Shown: piece after piece, positions 44,159 through 53,137 of the stretch
How positions within the stretch are numbered: position 1 is the first letter of the stretch
Layout: the number at the start of each line of letters is the position of its first letter
Assembly (NCBI GenBank): GCA_900540475.1
Contig: UQGG01000033.1
Coordinates: 21,680-85,679, forward strand
DNA from: an uncultured Robinsoniella sp.
Lineage (GTDB): Bacteria; Bacillota; Clostridia; Lachnospirales; Lachnospiraceae
Direction: 5' to 3'
Length of the DNA: 64,000 nt
Notes under the pieces: generated by a model
What the model saw: only the letters and a program-made list of their open reading frames with translations
Databases searched by the model: none
What the model was told of the DNA's origin: nothing
Position numbers and translations under genes: made by a program

Positions 44159-44809
44159 ATGAAGGATTATTTGGAAATAAAGGAAGTAAAAGAAATGTTC
44201 CGTTGTATTGCCCGGCAAATGATATCCAGTGAACAGCTATTGACTGAGATTGACAATATTATTGGGGACGGCGACCATGGTATTGGAATGGCAATCGGCT
44301 TTCGGGCTGTTAATGAATCATTAGACGAGATAAATGCGGATACCGTAAATGAACTTTTCAAAGAAATCGGGATGACTTTACTAGATGCTATGGGCGGTGC
44401 TTCCGGGGTTATATTTGGAACTATGTTTATCAGCGGCTATGGTGCAGCCCCACAGACAAATAAATTAGATCTGGATACTTTAAGCAGGATGATGAAGAAA
44501 TCCTTGGATAATATCAAGCTAAGAGGCAAGGCAAAAGTAGGTGATAAGACCATGATTGACAGTTATGAGCCGGCTGTTCTGGCTTTGGAAGAATGCAGCA
44601 GAAATAAGAAAAGTCTCTCGGAAGGTGTGACAATGGCATGGATTGCAGCTAAAAATGGTGTAGAAGCCAGTAAAAAATACAGTGCAAAAAAAGGAAGAGC
44701 TGAGTCATATGGAGCTTTATCCATTGGACTGCCTGATCCGGGTGCTGTTTCAGTCAGTATTATTTTTGAGGCTATGAGCAGATATATTGCAGATGAGAGG
44801 GGGAATTAG
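44159..44809 (+). CDS. dhaL: DhaL, ADP/ATP-binding subunit of a dihydroxyacetone-type kinase
   Basis: 216 aa helical barrel subunit. The metal-binding Asp trio is intact in EIDNIIGDGDHGIGMA (D-x4-D-x-D), and the later nucleotide loop GGASGVIFGTMF and GAKVGDKTMID are conserved. No DhaM phosphotransferase gene is present in the window, so the kinase may use ATP directly, as in the ATP-type DhaKL enzymes. Placed 13 bp after the DhaK-like gene. Confidence 0.92.
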   Translation: MKDYLEIKEVKEMFRCIARQMISSEQLLTEIDNIIGDGDHGIGMAIGFRAVNESLDEINADTVNELFKEIGMTLLDAMGGASGVIFGTMFISGYGAAPQTNKLDLDTLSRMMKKSLDNIKLRGKAKVGDKTMIDSYEPAVLALEECSRNKKSLSEGVTMAWIAAKNGVEASKKYSAKKGRAESYGALSIGLPDPGAVSVSIIFEAMSRYIADERGN

Positions 44810-44810
44810 A

Positions 44811-46052
44811 ATGATGACATCCAGGGAACGAGTGAGGGCTGCAATTGGGCATAGAGAGCCGGATCGCGTACCAATTGATATCGGAGGAACAAAAACAACA
44901 GGAATACATGTAGATGAATATATAAAAATAGGCAATTATCTGGGAATAGATACGGAACTTCCAAGATGCTATGAACAGTTTCAGATGTTGGCGCGGGTAG
45001 AAGAACCGGTGAGAAGATGGCTTCACAGTGATGTCCTTCAGTTAGAGAATATGTATGAGACCTGGGGATATCGGAATTCCGGCTGGAAGCCCTGGAAAAA
45101 TACGGCTGGAAATACGATCTTAATGCCGGGGGATTTTCAATATGAGATAGAAAATAATGGCGATATTGCATTGTTTGATATAAATGGCAGGCATGTGGCG
45201 AATATGGCAGCAACAGGCAGTTATTTTGAACGTCTGGCAAACCCTCCGTTGGATTTGTCCAAAGAAATAACCATGATGGATGTAGAACAGTTTAAGAAAT
45301 CAGTCGCCCTCTATACAGATGAAGAACTTCGTATTTTAGAAAAAAGAGCAAAACTGATGTATGAGAACACAGACTACTCCATACATGGGGGAGCATTAAA
45401 AGGGAAACTGGGAACCACCGGTATATTTGCAGGACATCCTTTTACAGAATGGCTTTGTATCTTAGTATCTGAACCAGAGTATGCAGAGGAAATACTTGGA
45501 GCAGCAGGTGACATGGCAGTAAAAAATATTGAGATGTATCTGCAGGCGGTTGGAAACTATATTGATACCATATTAATTTCCACTACTGATTTTGGTACAC
45601 AGACAGGAGAACTGTTCAGTCCTGGCGTATTTCAGGAGTTGTATATGCCGAATTATAAAAAAATGTGTGACTGTGTACATGTGAAATCAAAAGTAAAGAC
45701 CATGTTCCACAGCTGTGGCTCTATTCGGAATATTATACCTTATTTCATAGAAGCAGGCTGTGATATCTTAAATCCCATACAGGCGAATTCCTATCGAATG
45801 GATCCGGCTGAGCTGAAAGCGGAGTTTGGTAAAGATCTGGTGTTCTGGGGAGCCGGTGTGGACAGCCAGACCGTATATCCCTGCGGTTCTCCGTCAGACG
45901 TGAGAAAGCAGGTAAGAGAGAGACTGGATATCTTAATGCCTGGAGGAGGCTGTGTGTTTACTCCTATACATAACACACAATTCGATGTTCCGCCAGAGAA
46001 CGTTCAGGCATTTGTAGATACGGTTTTAGAGTGTGGAATATACAACTCATAG
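44811..46052 (+). CDS. Uroporphyrinogen decarboxylase-family protein, MtbA-like zinc site
   Basis: 413 aa TIM-barrel protein. It starts at the ATG 44811 right after the dhaL stop (GAGAGGGGG as ribosome site). The H-x-C pair of corrinoid methyltransferases is visible as H300-S-C302 (MFHSCGS), and a third ligand C381 in GGGCVFTP, so it resembles MtaA/MtbA-type zinc methyltransferases more than heme-pathway UroD. No corrinoid protein is encoded nearby. Its position in a sugar operon is unexplained. Confidence 0.8.
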   Translation: MMTSRERVRAAIGHREPDRVPIDIGGTKTTGIHVDEYIKIGNYLGIDTELPRCYEQFQMLARVEEPVRRWLHSDVLQLENMYETWGYRNSGWKPWKNTAGNTILMPGDFQYEIENNGDIALFDINGRHVANMAATGSYFERLANPPLDLSKEITMMDVEQFKKSVALYTDEELRILEKRAKLMYENTDYSIHGGALKGKLGTTGIFAGHPFTEWLCILVSEPEYAEEILGAAGDMAVKNIEMYLQAVGNYIDTILISTTDFGTQTGELFSPGVFQELYMPNYKKMCDCVHVKSKVKTMFHSCGSIRNIIPYFIEAGCDILNPIQANSYRMDPAELKAEFGKDLVFWGAGVDSQTVYPCGSPSDVRKQVRERLDILMPGGGCVFTPIHNTQFDVPPENVQAFVDTVLECGIYNS

Positions 46053-46069
46053 GAAGGGGGAGAAGGAAC

Positions 46070-47005
46070 ATGATTACTGCTGTAAATCTGAATCCATGTA
46101 TAGATAAAAGTATTCTTGTATCAGGGTTCCAATATGGCCAGCTGAACCGTGTCGTGGATTCCTGTGAAGAAGCATCAGGTAAAGCGATTAATGTGGGCAT
46201 TGCAGTAAAAAGAATTGGCAAAGATGTGGAATGCCTGGGCTTTAATTATAAAGGAAACGGTAAGATTCTTGAAAATACATTAAGTGACTATGGGATCACG
46301 TCTGAATTTGTATGGGTAGAGGGACGGCTTAGAACCAACACTAAAATTTTAGATCGGGATACCAATATCCTGACTGAATTAAATGAATATGGAAGTGAAG
46401 TGACAAAAGAAGATATCTGTAAATTAAAATCACTGATCAAAGAACATGCGGCGGCAAGCAGCCTGGTAGTTATTGGTGGAAGTGCGCCCGTTGGAGTGGA
46501 TACGACAATCTATAAGGAGATCTTAGAAGAATTATCCGTTTATCCGGTTAAAATCATATTAGATGCAGAAAAAGATTTCCTTTTAGAAGGAATCAAGGCA
46601 AAACCATACCTGATAAAACCAAATTTATTCGAATTAGAGACTGCATTTGATAAAAAGTGTAACTCTATAGAAGATGTAGTGCTTTTGGCAAGAGAGATAC
46701 TGGAAAGCGGAGTGGAAGTAGTATGTGTATCTCTGGGTGAAAAAGGAGCCGTTATATGTGATAAGAAGGAAGCGTTTTATTCCCAGGGACTGCAGTTGAA
46801 AATTCAGGGTGTCCAGGGTGCAGGAGATTCCATGGTCGCCGGAATCTGTGCGGCATTAGAAGAAAAGCTGACGATTCAGGAAATGCTCCGGTACGGAATG
46901 GCAGCCTCTGCGGCATCCTTAGTTTTAAAGGGAACCCAGATGTGCAGTAAGGAAGGCTTCATAAAATATAGAGAGCAGATAAAAATTCAAAAGATGGAGG
47001 TATAA
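46070..47005 (+). CDS. PfkB-family sugar (phosphate) kinase, 1-phosphofructokinase-like
   Basis: 311 aa ribokinase-fold kinase, similar in length to FruK/LacC. Starts MITAVNLNPCIDKSILV at the ATG 46070 with GGAAGGGGGAG ahead; the catalytic base is in GVQGAGDSMVAG and an anion-hole region follows. It probably phosphorylates the second position of a ketose or ketose-phosphate so that the aldolase next to it can cleave the bisphosphate. Confidence 0.9.
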   Translation: MITAVNLNPCIDKSILVSGFQYGQLNRVVDSCEEASGKAINVGIAVKRIGKDVECLGFNYKGNGKILENTLSDYGITSEFVWVEGRLRTNTKILDRDTNILTELNEYGSEVTKEDICKLKSLIKEHAAASSLVVIGGSAPVGVDTTIYKEILEELSVYPVKIILDAEKDFLLEGIKAKPYLIKPNLFELETAFDKKCNSIEDVVLLAREILESGVEVVCVSLGEKGAVICDKKEAFYSQGLQLKIQGVQGAGDSMVAGICAALEEKLTIQEMLRYGMAASAASLVLKGTQMCSKEGFIKYREQIKIQKMEV

Positions 47006-47009
47006 TGAA

Positions 47010-47858
47010 ATGGAATTTGCATCCGTAAAAGAACTTCTCTGTAAGGCACAGGAAATGGGATATGCTGTTCCGGCGTTTAATGTGGAAAATATGGAAACGG
47101 TACAGGGAGTTATACAGGCAGCAGAAGAATTAAACCGCCCCGTAATTTTACAGACGACCCCATCCAGTGTAAATTATGCCGGTCTGGACTTTTTCGCAGC
47201 ATGTGTCAGGACGGCAATCAGGAATACAAGAGTCCCAATTGCACTGCATTTAGATCATGGTTCCTCTTATGAACTAGCTGCCAATGCTATGAAAGAAGGA
47301 TATTCCTCCGTGATGATTGATGGCTCCCGATTAAGTTTTGAAGACAACATAGGTTTAACCTCCAGGGTTTCTGAACTGGGTAATATTCTTGGAGTTTCTG
47401 TAGAGGCAGAACTGGGCAGTGTCGGTGGAAAAGAAGACAGCTCTATATCCGAATCCGTAACGTTTACCGACCCAGCGCAAGCAGTAGAATTTGCAGAAAG
47501 AACAAAGGTAGACAGCCTGGCAGTCGCAATTGGTACATCACATGGATTTTATAAGGGAGAACCGAAACTGGACATAAAGCGTCTGAAAGAAATAAGAGCA
47601 GCAGTTGATATTCCCTTAGTTTTACATGGAACGTCAGGTGTACCGGATGAAGTTGTGAAAGAATGTATTCGAAATGGGATTTGTAAAGTGAATTATGCAA
47701 CAGACTTAAGAAATGCATTTACAAATGCAGTGAGATTAAGCATGGAGAAAAATCCGGGTGATATTGATCCGAAAAAATATTTGGGGGCAGGAAGAGAGGC
47801 TGTTGCAGAGACAGCCAAAAAAAGGATCCTGTTGTGTTATTTTAATTTGTCTGAGTAA
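47010..47858 (+). CDS. Class II (zinc) ketose-bisphosphate aldolase
   Basis: 282 aa. Zinc-aldolase of the Fba/GatY/KbaY family: catalytic and metal-binding residues in LHLDHGSS, EAELGSVGGKED and LHGTSGVPDEVV. Cleaves a ketose bisphosphate to dihydroxyacetone phosphate and an aldehyde (or aldehyde phosphate). Last gene of the operon, four bases after the PfkB kinase. Confidence 0.93.
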   Translation: MEFASVKELLCKAQEMGYAVPAFNVENMETVQGVIQAAEELNRPVILQTTPSSVNYAGLDFFAACVRTAIRNTRVPIALHLDHGSSYELAANAMKEGYSSVMIDGSRLSFEDNIGLTSRVSELGNILGVSVEAELGSVGGKEDSSISESVTFTDPAQAVEFAERTKVDSLAVAIGTSHGFYKGEPKLDIKRLKEIRAAVDIPLVLHGTSGVPDEVVKECIRNGICKVNYATDLRNAFTNAVRLSMEKNPGDIDPKKYLGAGREAVAETAKKRILLCYFNLSE

Positions 47859-47871
47859 CCAGTAGTTCATT

Positions 47872-47916
47872 CTGCAAGAAATCAGACTGACGGCATTGCC
47901 GTCTGATTTCTTGCAG
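47872..47916 (+). terminator. Perfect 16-bp stem-loop after the aldolase gene
   Basis: CTGCAAGAAATCAGAC (47872-47887) is exactly complementary to 47901-47916. There is no T run on either strand, so it is more likely an mRNA end-protecting or processing structure than a simple terminator. Confidence 0.6.
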
Positions 47917-47961
47917 GATAGACTACCAAAGCGTGTTCCGCTCCTATTAAACGAATGATCA

Positions 47962-47999
47962 AAGCGGGTGATACAATACTGTATCAGCTTGCTTTTTTT
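47962..47999 (+). terminator. Rho-independent terminator of the operon
   Basis: AAGC...TGATACA pairs with TGTATCA...GCTT and is followed by seven T. Confidence 0.85.
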
Positions 48000-48116
48000 G
48001 TGTGCAGAATAAAAAAATACTTGTCATTTATTCCCATAATTGGTGTCTTTATGATGTACTCCGTTTGTTAAAATACATATATCACGACACGATAAAATGA
48101 TAAAGGAGAAAAAAAG

Positions 48117-49997
48117 ATGGCGAAGAAAAATGGCAAAAAGGTATTATGTAAAGTTTTATCATTGATGATGGCTGCAGCATTGCTCACTGAAGGAGGAAGC
48201 ATTGGCGTTATGGCAGCAGAGCCTGGTAACCAGGTGGAGGAGAATTCTGTTTTTGAAACAGAAGAGGCAGGGTCGGAAGTGGTGTCAGAAACAGCCGCAG
48301 AAACAGATTCGCTGGGAAGCAAAGCGGAAGCGTTAGAAACAGAAGTTCAGTCTGAAGATAATCTGGAAGAAATGGGAGCTGTGAAAGAATCAACTCCTAT
48401 CCAATTTATTGATGTGAATTTAACAGGAAGAGAGTTTACTACAACTGCTTCCGTAGGAGAAGCACCATTTTATCAGGTATTTCGGTTTACCACACCGGTA
48501 AATGGAGGAGGGTATTATACATTTTATACTGAGTATATAGAAAGTATGATTGATTCTTATGGTTATTTATGTACAGAATCACAGTACGAAGACCTGTGTT
48601 ATAGAATTGAACAACAGGGATATCGTATAGAGGTTAACTCTGACCAATGCTTAGCATTTAATGACGATGGGGGAAGCGGTTATAATTTTTATATTAATTA
48701 TGAGCTGGAAGCCGGAACGACATATTATTTTGTTGGTACTCGATATACTAATAATTATGTAGGGGATTATAAGCTAGTATTCATGAGAGATATACAAGTT
48801 AGTTTGGACAACGAAGGTGCGGTAACTGCCGGTTCAGAAAGGCTTTACTCTAAAGGGAATCTCTGGTATGCAACCAGCGATCGAAAAGGAAAAGCTGTTA
48901 CTCAAATTGAACGCCCAGTTAAAACAGGTTATATTTTTGATGGTTATTATACAGAAGCAAATGGCATAGGAACCCAGGTCATTAATAAAGATGGAGCCGT
49001 TTTAAGTACACTAGCAGAGATAAGTGTCAATTCTACGATCTATGCCAAGTGGGCACCGAATCCAAGCCTGGTATATGCCGCAACCATAAACAGCGGTACA
49101 GGTGATGGAAGTTATTCTGCTGGTACAAAAGTGAATATCAAAGCAGATGCTCCGGCTCCTGGCATGAGGTTTAAAGAATGGACAGTTACGAACGGCGGAG
49201 TCGTGCTTACAAATAGCAAGAGCGAATCAACAAGCTTTGTAATGCCGGCTAAGGCAGTCACAGTAACTGCTACATACGAAAAAATAGAGACTTATAAAGT
49301 TTCTTATAATGCCAATTCAAAGTCTTCCGTTACAAGTGTACCTTCAGATACAACGGAGTACATGGCAGGAACGACAGCTTTAATTAAAGGAGGTCCAATT
49401 AGTAAGACTATGTTTTTTGCTGGATGGAATACATTGTCAAATGGTAAAGGAACTAATTTTGCACCAGGACAAAATATTAAAATTAGTGGAAATGTTATAT
49501 TGTATGCGCAATGGAGAAGTACCTACACGGATTCCAAATCATTGAAATATAAGGTATCAGGCAGAAACACTGTATCCTGCATCGGCATAGCCAATAAAAA
49601 AGCTACATCCATAAAAATACCGGATACCATTACATATGGCGGAATTAAATATAAGGTTACCAAAGTTACTGCCGGAGCTTTCAAAAACAATAAGAAAATT
49701 AAGAGTGTTACCATTGGAAATAATGTGAAGACATTGGAAAGAGGCGCTTTCTTTAAATGCAGCAATCTAAAAAAAGTAACCATCGGCACCGGATTGGTTA
49801 CCATCGGCAACCACGTATTCTGCCATGCAAAGAAAAACTGCACCATCACAATTAACAGTACAAAGTTAAAAACGGTAAAGACAGCAATGAACCATGGAAC
49901 AAAGAATATGACCGTAAAGGTGCCTAAGAGTAAGTTAAGAACCTACAAAAAATTATTTGAAAAAACCTCTAAGACACTGACAGTAAAAGCAAAATAG
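48117..49997 (+). CDS. Secreted InlB-repeat and leucine-rich-repeat (BspA-like) protein
   Basis: 626 aa surface/secreted protein. A basic, hydrophobic signal peptide (about residues 1-37, cleavage near VMAAEP) leads into an acidic Glu-rich linker, a domain at 95-230, InlB-type B repeats (KTGYIFDGYYTEANGIGTQV and a second near 400-455), a beta domain between, and LRR_5 repeats at about 490-590 (GAFKNNKKIKSVTIGNNVK). No LPxTG sorting signal or C-terminal membrane anchor is seen. Such proteins often bind host or bacterial surfaces. A decayed relative lies at 14977-15350. Confidence 0.88.
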   Translation: MAKKNGKKVLCKVLSLMMAAALLTEGGSIGVMAAEPGNQVEENSVFETEEAGSEVVSETAAETDSLGSKAEALETEVQSEDNLEEMGAVKESTPIQFIDVNLTGREFTTTASVGEAPFYQVFRFTTPVNGGGYYTFYTEYIESMIDSYGYLCTESQYEDLCYRIEQQGYRIEVNSDQCLAFNDDGGSGYNFYINYELEAGTTYYFVGTRYTNNYVGDYKLVFMRDIQVSLDNEGAVTAGSERLYSKGNLWYATSDRKGKAVTQIERPVKTGYIFDGYYTEANGIGTQVINKDGAVLSTLAEISVNSTIYAKWAPNPSLVYAATINSGTGDGSYSAGTKVNIKADAPAPGMRFKEWTVTNGGVVLTNSKSESTSFVMPAKAVTVTATYEKIETYKVSYNANSKSSVTSVPSDTTEYMAGTTALIKGGPISKTMFFAGWNTLSNGKGTNFAPGQNIKISGNVILYAQWRSTYTDSKSLKYKVSGRNTVSCIGIANKKATSIKIPDTITYGGIKYKVTKVTAGAFKNNKKIKSVTIGNNVKTLERGAFFKCSNLKKVTIGTGLVTIGNHVFCHAKKNCTITINSTKLKTVKTAMNHGTKNMTVKVPKSKLRTYKKLFEKTSKTLTVKAK

Positions 49998-50034
49998 AAT
50001 AATTAGTTCATTCAGGTCTTACCAAAGGCATGAA

Positions 50035-50071
50035 AAAAAGGAGATCAGACGGAATTTCTGGTCTCCTTTTT
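50035..50071. terminator. Bidirectional terminator between converging genes
   Basis: AAAAAGGAGATCAGA pairs with TCTGGTCTCCTTTTT (one wobble); A and T runs on the two sides suit both strands. Confidence 0.85.
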
Positions 50072-50095
50072 AGAGGTTGGGTATAAAGATACTGA

Positions 50096-52873
50096 TTAAC
50101 GGTCCGGATTCAGTAATTTTGTCATTGGTGACTGAAGGATCCATTTTTCCAAAGTTATAATTAATCCTTCCATATCAATGGGCTTCGTTATGTAATCGTT
50201 CATTCCCACACTGTAGGCTTTGCTGATATCCGTTATAAAAGCATTTGCGGTCATAGCCAGTATTGGAATTTTCCTGGCATCTTTTCTTTCAAGCAGGCGT
50301 ATTGCGGAAGCTGCATCGTAACCATTCATCACGGGCATCTGGATATCCATTAAAATCGCCTGAAAGTATCCGGGACAGGAAGCGAGGAATTTGTCAACGG
50401 CATCTTGCCCGTTTTCGGCAGTTTCAATTAGAATACCCTGCATATGAAGCAGCTCAGTAGCGATTTCCCGGTTCAGTTCATTATCTTCAACCAGCAGGAT
50501 TCTTTTACCGCTCAAAGTAGTATGCGTTGCCTCTTCCACGATTTCTTCGGTTATTTTGCTGCCGGAACTGAACAGCTGAAATACTTTCCATATCTTTGAA
50601 GTAAAAATCGGGCTGGTTAAAAATGCAGTTGCTCCGGCTTGGAGCAAATCGCTTTCGATCGTGGGACATTCATAAGGTGTGATGATGATAACAGGAACAT
50701 GATCACCAAGGGATTGGCGTATATTTTTGAGAATATTCAGATTATCCGTATCATTCGGATCATCCGGATCCCAGTTTAGAAGCACAGCGAAAAATTCTTC
50801 TGCCCGGTCATATGCGGCTGTTATGAGTTCCTGTGCTTCGAATGAGGAGGATGCCCGGTATCCCTGCATATCATGTTCATTCAATAAGGTAGTTACATTT
50901 TCACATATAGATTTTTTATCATTTACGATTAATATGGAACGTCCCGTCAGTTGGTGACTGACAGATTCTTCTTTGTCCGGCAAGCAAAAAGGTATCGAGA
51001 TGGTGAATTGGCTTCCCTTTCCAATTTCACTTTTGACTTCAATTGATCCGCCCATTAGTTTTACAATATTCTCTGCAATGGACATTCCCAGGCCGGTGCC
51101 GTTTATTTTACTGATCCGTGAATCCTCGGCACGGGAAAAAGGCTCAAAAATATGGGGAAGAAACTCTTTCGTCATACCGATACCAGTGTCTGAAAAAACA
51201 AATTTATATTGCCCCTTATTTTTATTAAAGGGCATTAATTCATCGATAAACAAGCTGATGGTTCCTCCGGGCGAGGTATATTTAATGCTGTTGGAAAGCA
51301 GATTCATAAATACCTGCTGTAAACGATCCCCATCTGTTATAATATTTTCATGCAGAACTTTTCCGACGTTAATCAGCAATTTCTGCTGCTTTTGATCCAA
51401 TAATGGTCGGCATATATCGGTTAAGTTCTGTATTAATTTTGGAAGGCTGATTACTTCTGTAAGAAGATCGATTTTCCCGGCTTCAATTTGGGACATATCC
51501 AGGATTTCATTAATCAGACTTAACAGATACTGGCTGGAAGTGTCGATTTTATTCAAACAGTCCTCTACTTTGACGGGATCAGAGAGATTTGCCTTTGCAA
51601 TGGTGCTCATGCCAATAATCGCATTCAAAGGGGTACGGGTATCGTGTGACATGGAAGATAAAAATCTGGTTTTAGCTGAGTTAGCCACACGTGCTGCCAT
51701 ATATGCCTCTTCTAATGCCGCCTGCTGCCTTGCCTGCTCCAGTCGGTCTTTAGTCATGTCAATACCTACCGTGTAAAAGGAAGGTATGCCGTCCCAGCTG
51801 TCTTCTCCGTCTGCATAGCATAAAGTGATCGTCAGGATTTTGGTATCGCCGCTGCGGGTAAGAATCCGGGCTTCCATAATGAGACTTTGATCGGTGCCTT
51901 CTATTTCTTTTAGCCTTCGTACAATGCGTTTTAAATCTTCGGGATGTACATAATCACATTTGGAATCCAGTTCTTCTTCGAATTGCTCTTTTGTATAACC
52001 GATGATCTTTAAGAAATCGGAGCCATACCAGAGAATAGACCGGTAATCTCTTGCGTCCAGACGGGCAAATCCACCTGGAAGTGTTTTGAGGAGAATTTCC
52101 CGTTCTCTTTCTTTTTTAGCCAGCTTAAATTCTGAACTGTACATATCGTAGGACAATTCTATCCGTGATTTGCGTCCGTGCCAGTTTATCTGCCTGTTTT
52201 TGATCATAAACGTTCGTTCAAGAACAGGATTAAAAAATTCCCATTCATAAGATTCATCTGTCCGTAACTTGTCGTTGGTGCAGAAAGGACAGGGGGCTGT
52301 TCTTTCCTGAATTGCTTCATAACATCGGCGTCCGATCACATCTTTTTTATCCGTTTTCAGCGTTTCGCAGCTTGTACGGTTCACATAGAGTAATTCATAT
52401 GTATTCATGTCGCTGATATAGATATTACCCATATATTCATCCATCAGCCATTCAATGTATTGTGTCTTTTCGTCTCTTGACTGTATTAAATCGCTGATAT
52501 CGGAATTGACCATATAAAAGACCGGATGTCCCTCCACGGTTTCTGCTGTGATCGTCCCGTTAATACGTATCCAGATAAAACTGCCGCTCTTAACAGGCAG
52601 ACGGCAATCTGTGGTAAATCCTCTCTTGCCCTGAGAAAGAGCCTGAGTTATGGCATCTCGGATTTTGTGAAATTCTTCTATATGATTTTTAAAATACTGG
52701 CGGAAATCCGGAAAAAGGGAAAGGTATTCTTCCGCGGTATATCCGGTACTTTCATAAAAATAATGATTGCCGCAAAGAAAAGTTATATTTGTATCAAAAA
52801 TACACTTGCCTGCGCTGCTTTGAATGGTTTTTATAAATATATCATATTCTTTTTCAATAAATGACATCCCCAT
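50096..52873 (-). CDS. Hybrid sensor histidine kinase with PAS domains and two receiver domains
   Basis: 925 aa cytoplasmic protein without membrane segments. Order: about three PAS-type sensor domains (1-370), HisKA with SSMSHDTRTPLNAIIGMS, HATPase with FMNLLSNSIKYT and GTGLGMSIAENI, then two receivers. The first receiver is degenerate (VNDKK in place of the acidic pair, and LTSPIF where LxKP is normal); the second (LLVEDNELNREIA, MDIQMPVMNG, YITKPID) is standard. No output or HPt domain follows. The start has GGAG seven bases upstream on the minus strand. Confidence 0.92.
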   Translation of the reverse strand: MGMSFIEKEYDIFIKTIQSSAGKCIFDTNITFLCGNHYFYESTGYTAEEYLSLFPDFRQYFKNHIEEFHKIRDAITQALSQGKRGFTTDCRLPVKSGSFIWIRINGTITAETVEGHPVFYMVNSDISDLIQSRDEKTQYIEWLMDEYMGNIYISDMNTYELLYVNRTSCETLKTDKKDVIGRRCYEAIQERTAPCPFCTNDKLRTDESYEWEFFNPVLERTFMIKNRQINWHGRKSRIELSYDMYSSEFKLAKKEREREILLKTLPGGFARLDARDYRSILWYGSDFLKIIGYTKEQFEEELDSKCDYVHPEDLKRIVRRLKEIEGTDQSLIMEARILTRSGDTKILTITLCYADGEDSWDGIPSFYTVGIDMTKDRLEQARQQAALEEAYMAARVANSAKTRFLSSMSHDTRTPLNAIIGMSTIAKANLSDPVKVEDCLNKIDTSSQYLLSLINEILDMSQIEAGKIDLLTEVISLPKLIQNLTDICRPLLDQKQQKLLINVGKVLHENIITDGDRLQQVFMNLLSNSIKYTSPGGTISLFIDELMPFNKNKGQYKFVFSDTGIGMTKEFLPHIFEPFSRAEDSRISKINGTGLGMSIAENIVKLMGGSIEVKSEIGKGSQFTISIPFCLPDKEESVSHQLTGRSILIVNDKKSICENVTTLLNEHDMQGYRASSSFEAQELITAAYDRAEEFFAVLLNWDPDDPNDTDNLNILKNIRQSLGDHVPVIIITPYECPTIESDLLQAGATAFLTSPIFTSKIWKVFQLFSSGSKITEEIVEEATHTTLSGKRILLVEDNELNREIATELLHMQGILIETAENGQDAVDKFLASCPGYFQAILMDIQMPVMNGYDAASAIRLLERKDARKIPILAMTANAFITDISKAYSVGMNDYITKPIDMEGLIITLEKWILQSPMTKLLNPDR

Positions 52874-53137
52874 ATGTGAACTCCTTTTTTGGAAATAATA
52901 ATAGATATAATATGATGAAGCTTTACTTTATTATATCGGAAAAGTTCAGATAAAGCAATATAACAATGAATTCTGTCATGAAAGCCTGGTGACACTGCCG
53001 GTCATCAAAGGATCTGCCCGGCTGGGGACTTATTTTTTATAAGATGTACCTGGAATTTGCAAACTGTAAGTAGTTTGTAAGAACTTCTTGCTTTAATAGA
53101 GATATGAAATATATAATAAACAGGCGAGGAGAAAAAA

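Noticed and set aside
44806..45240. Minus-strand frame of 144 codons over the UroD-like gene
   Set aside because: Antisense to a well-supported gene with conserved motifs, with no ribosome site.
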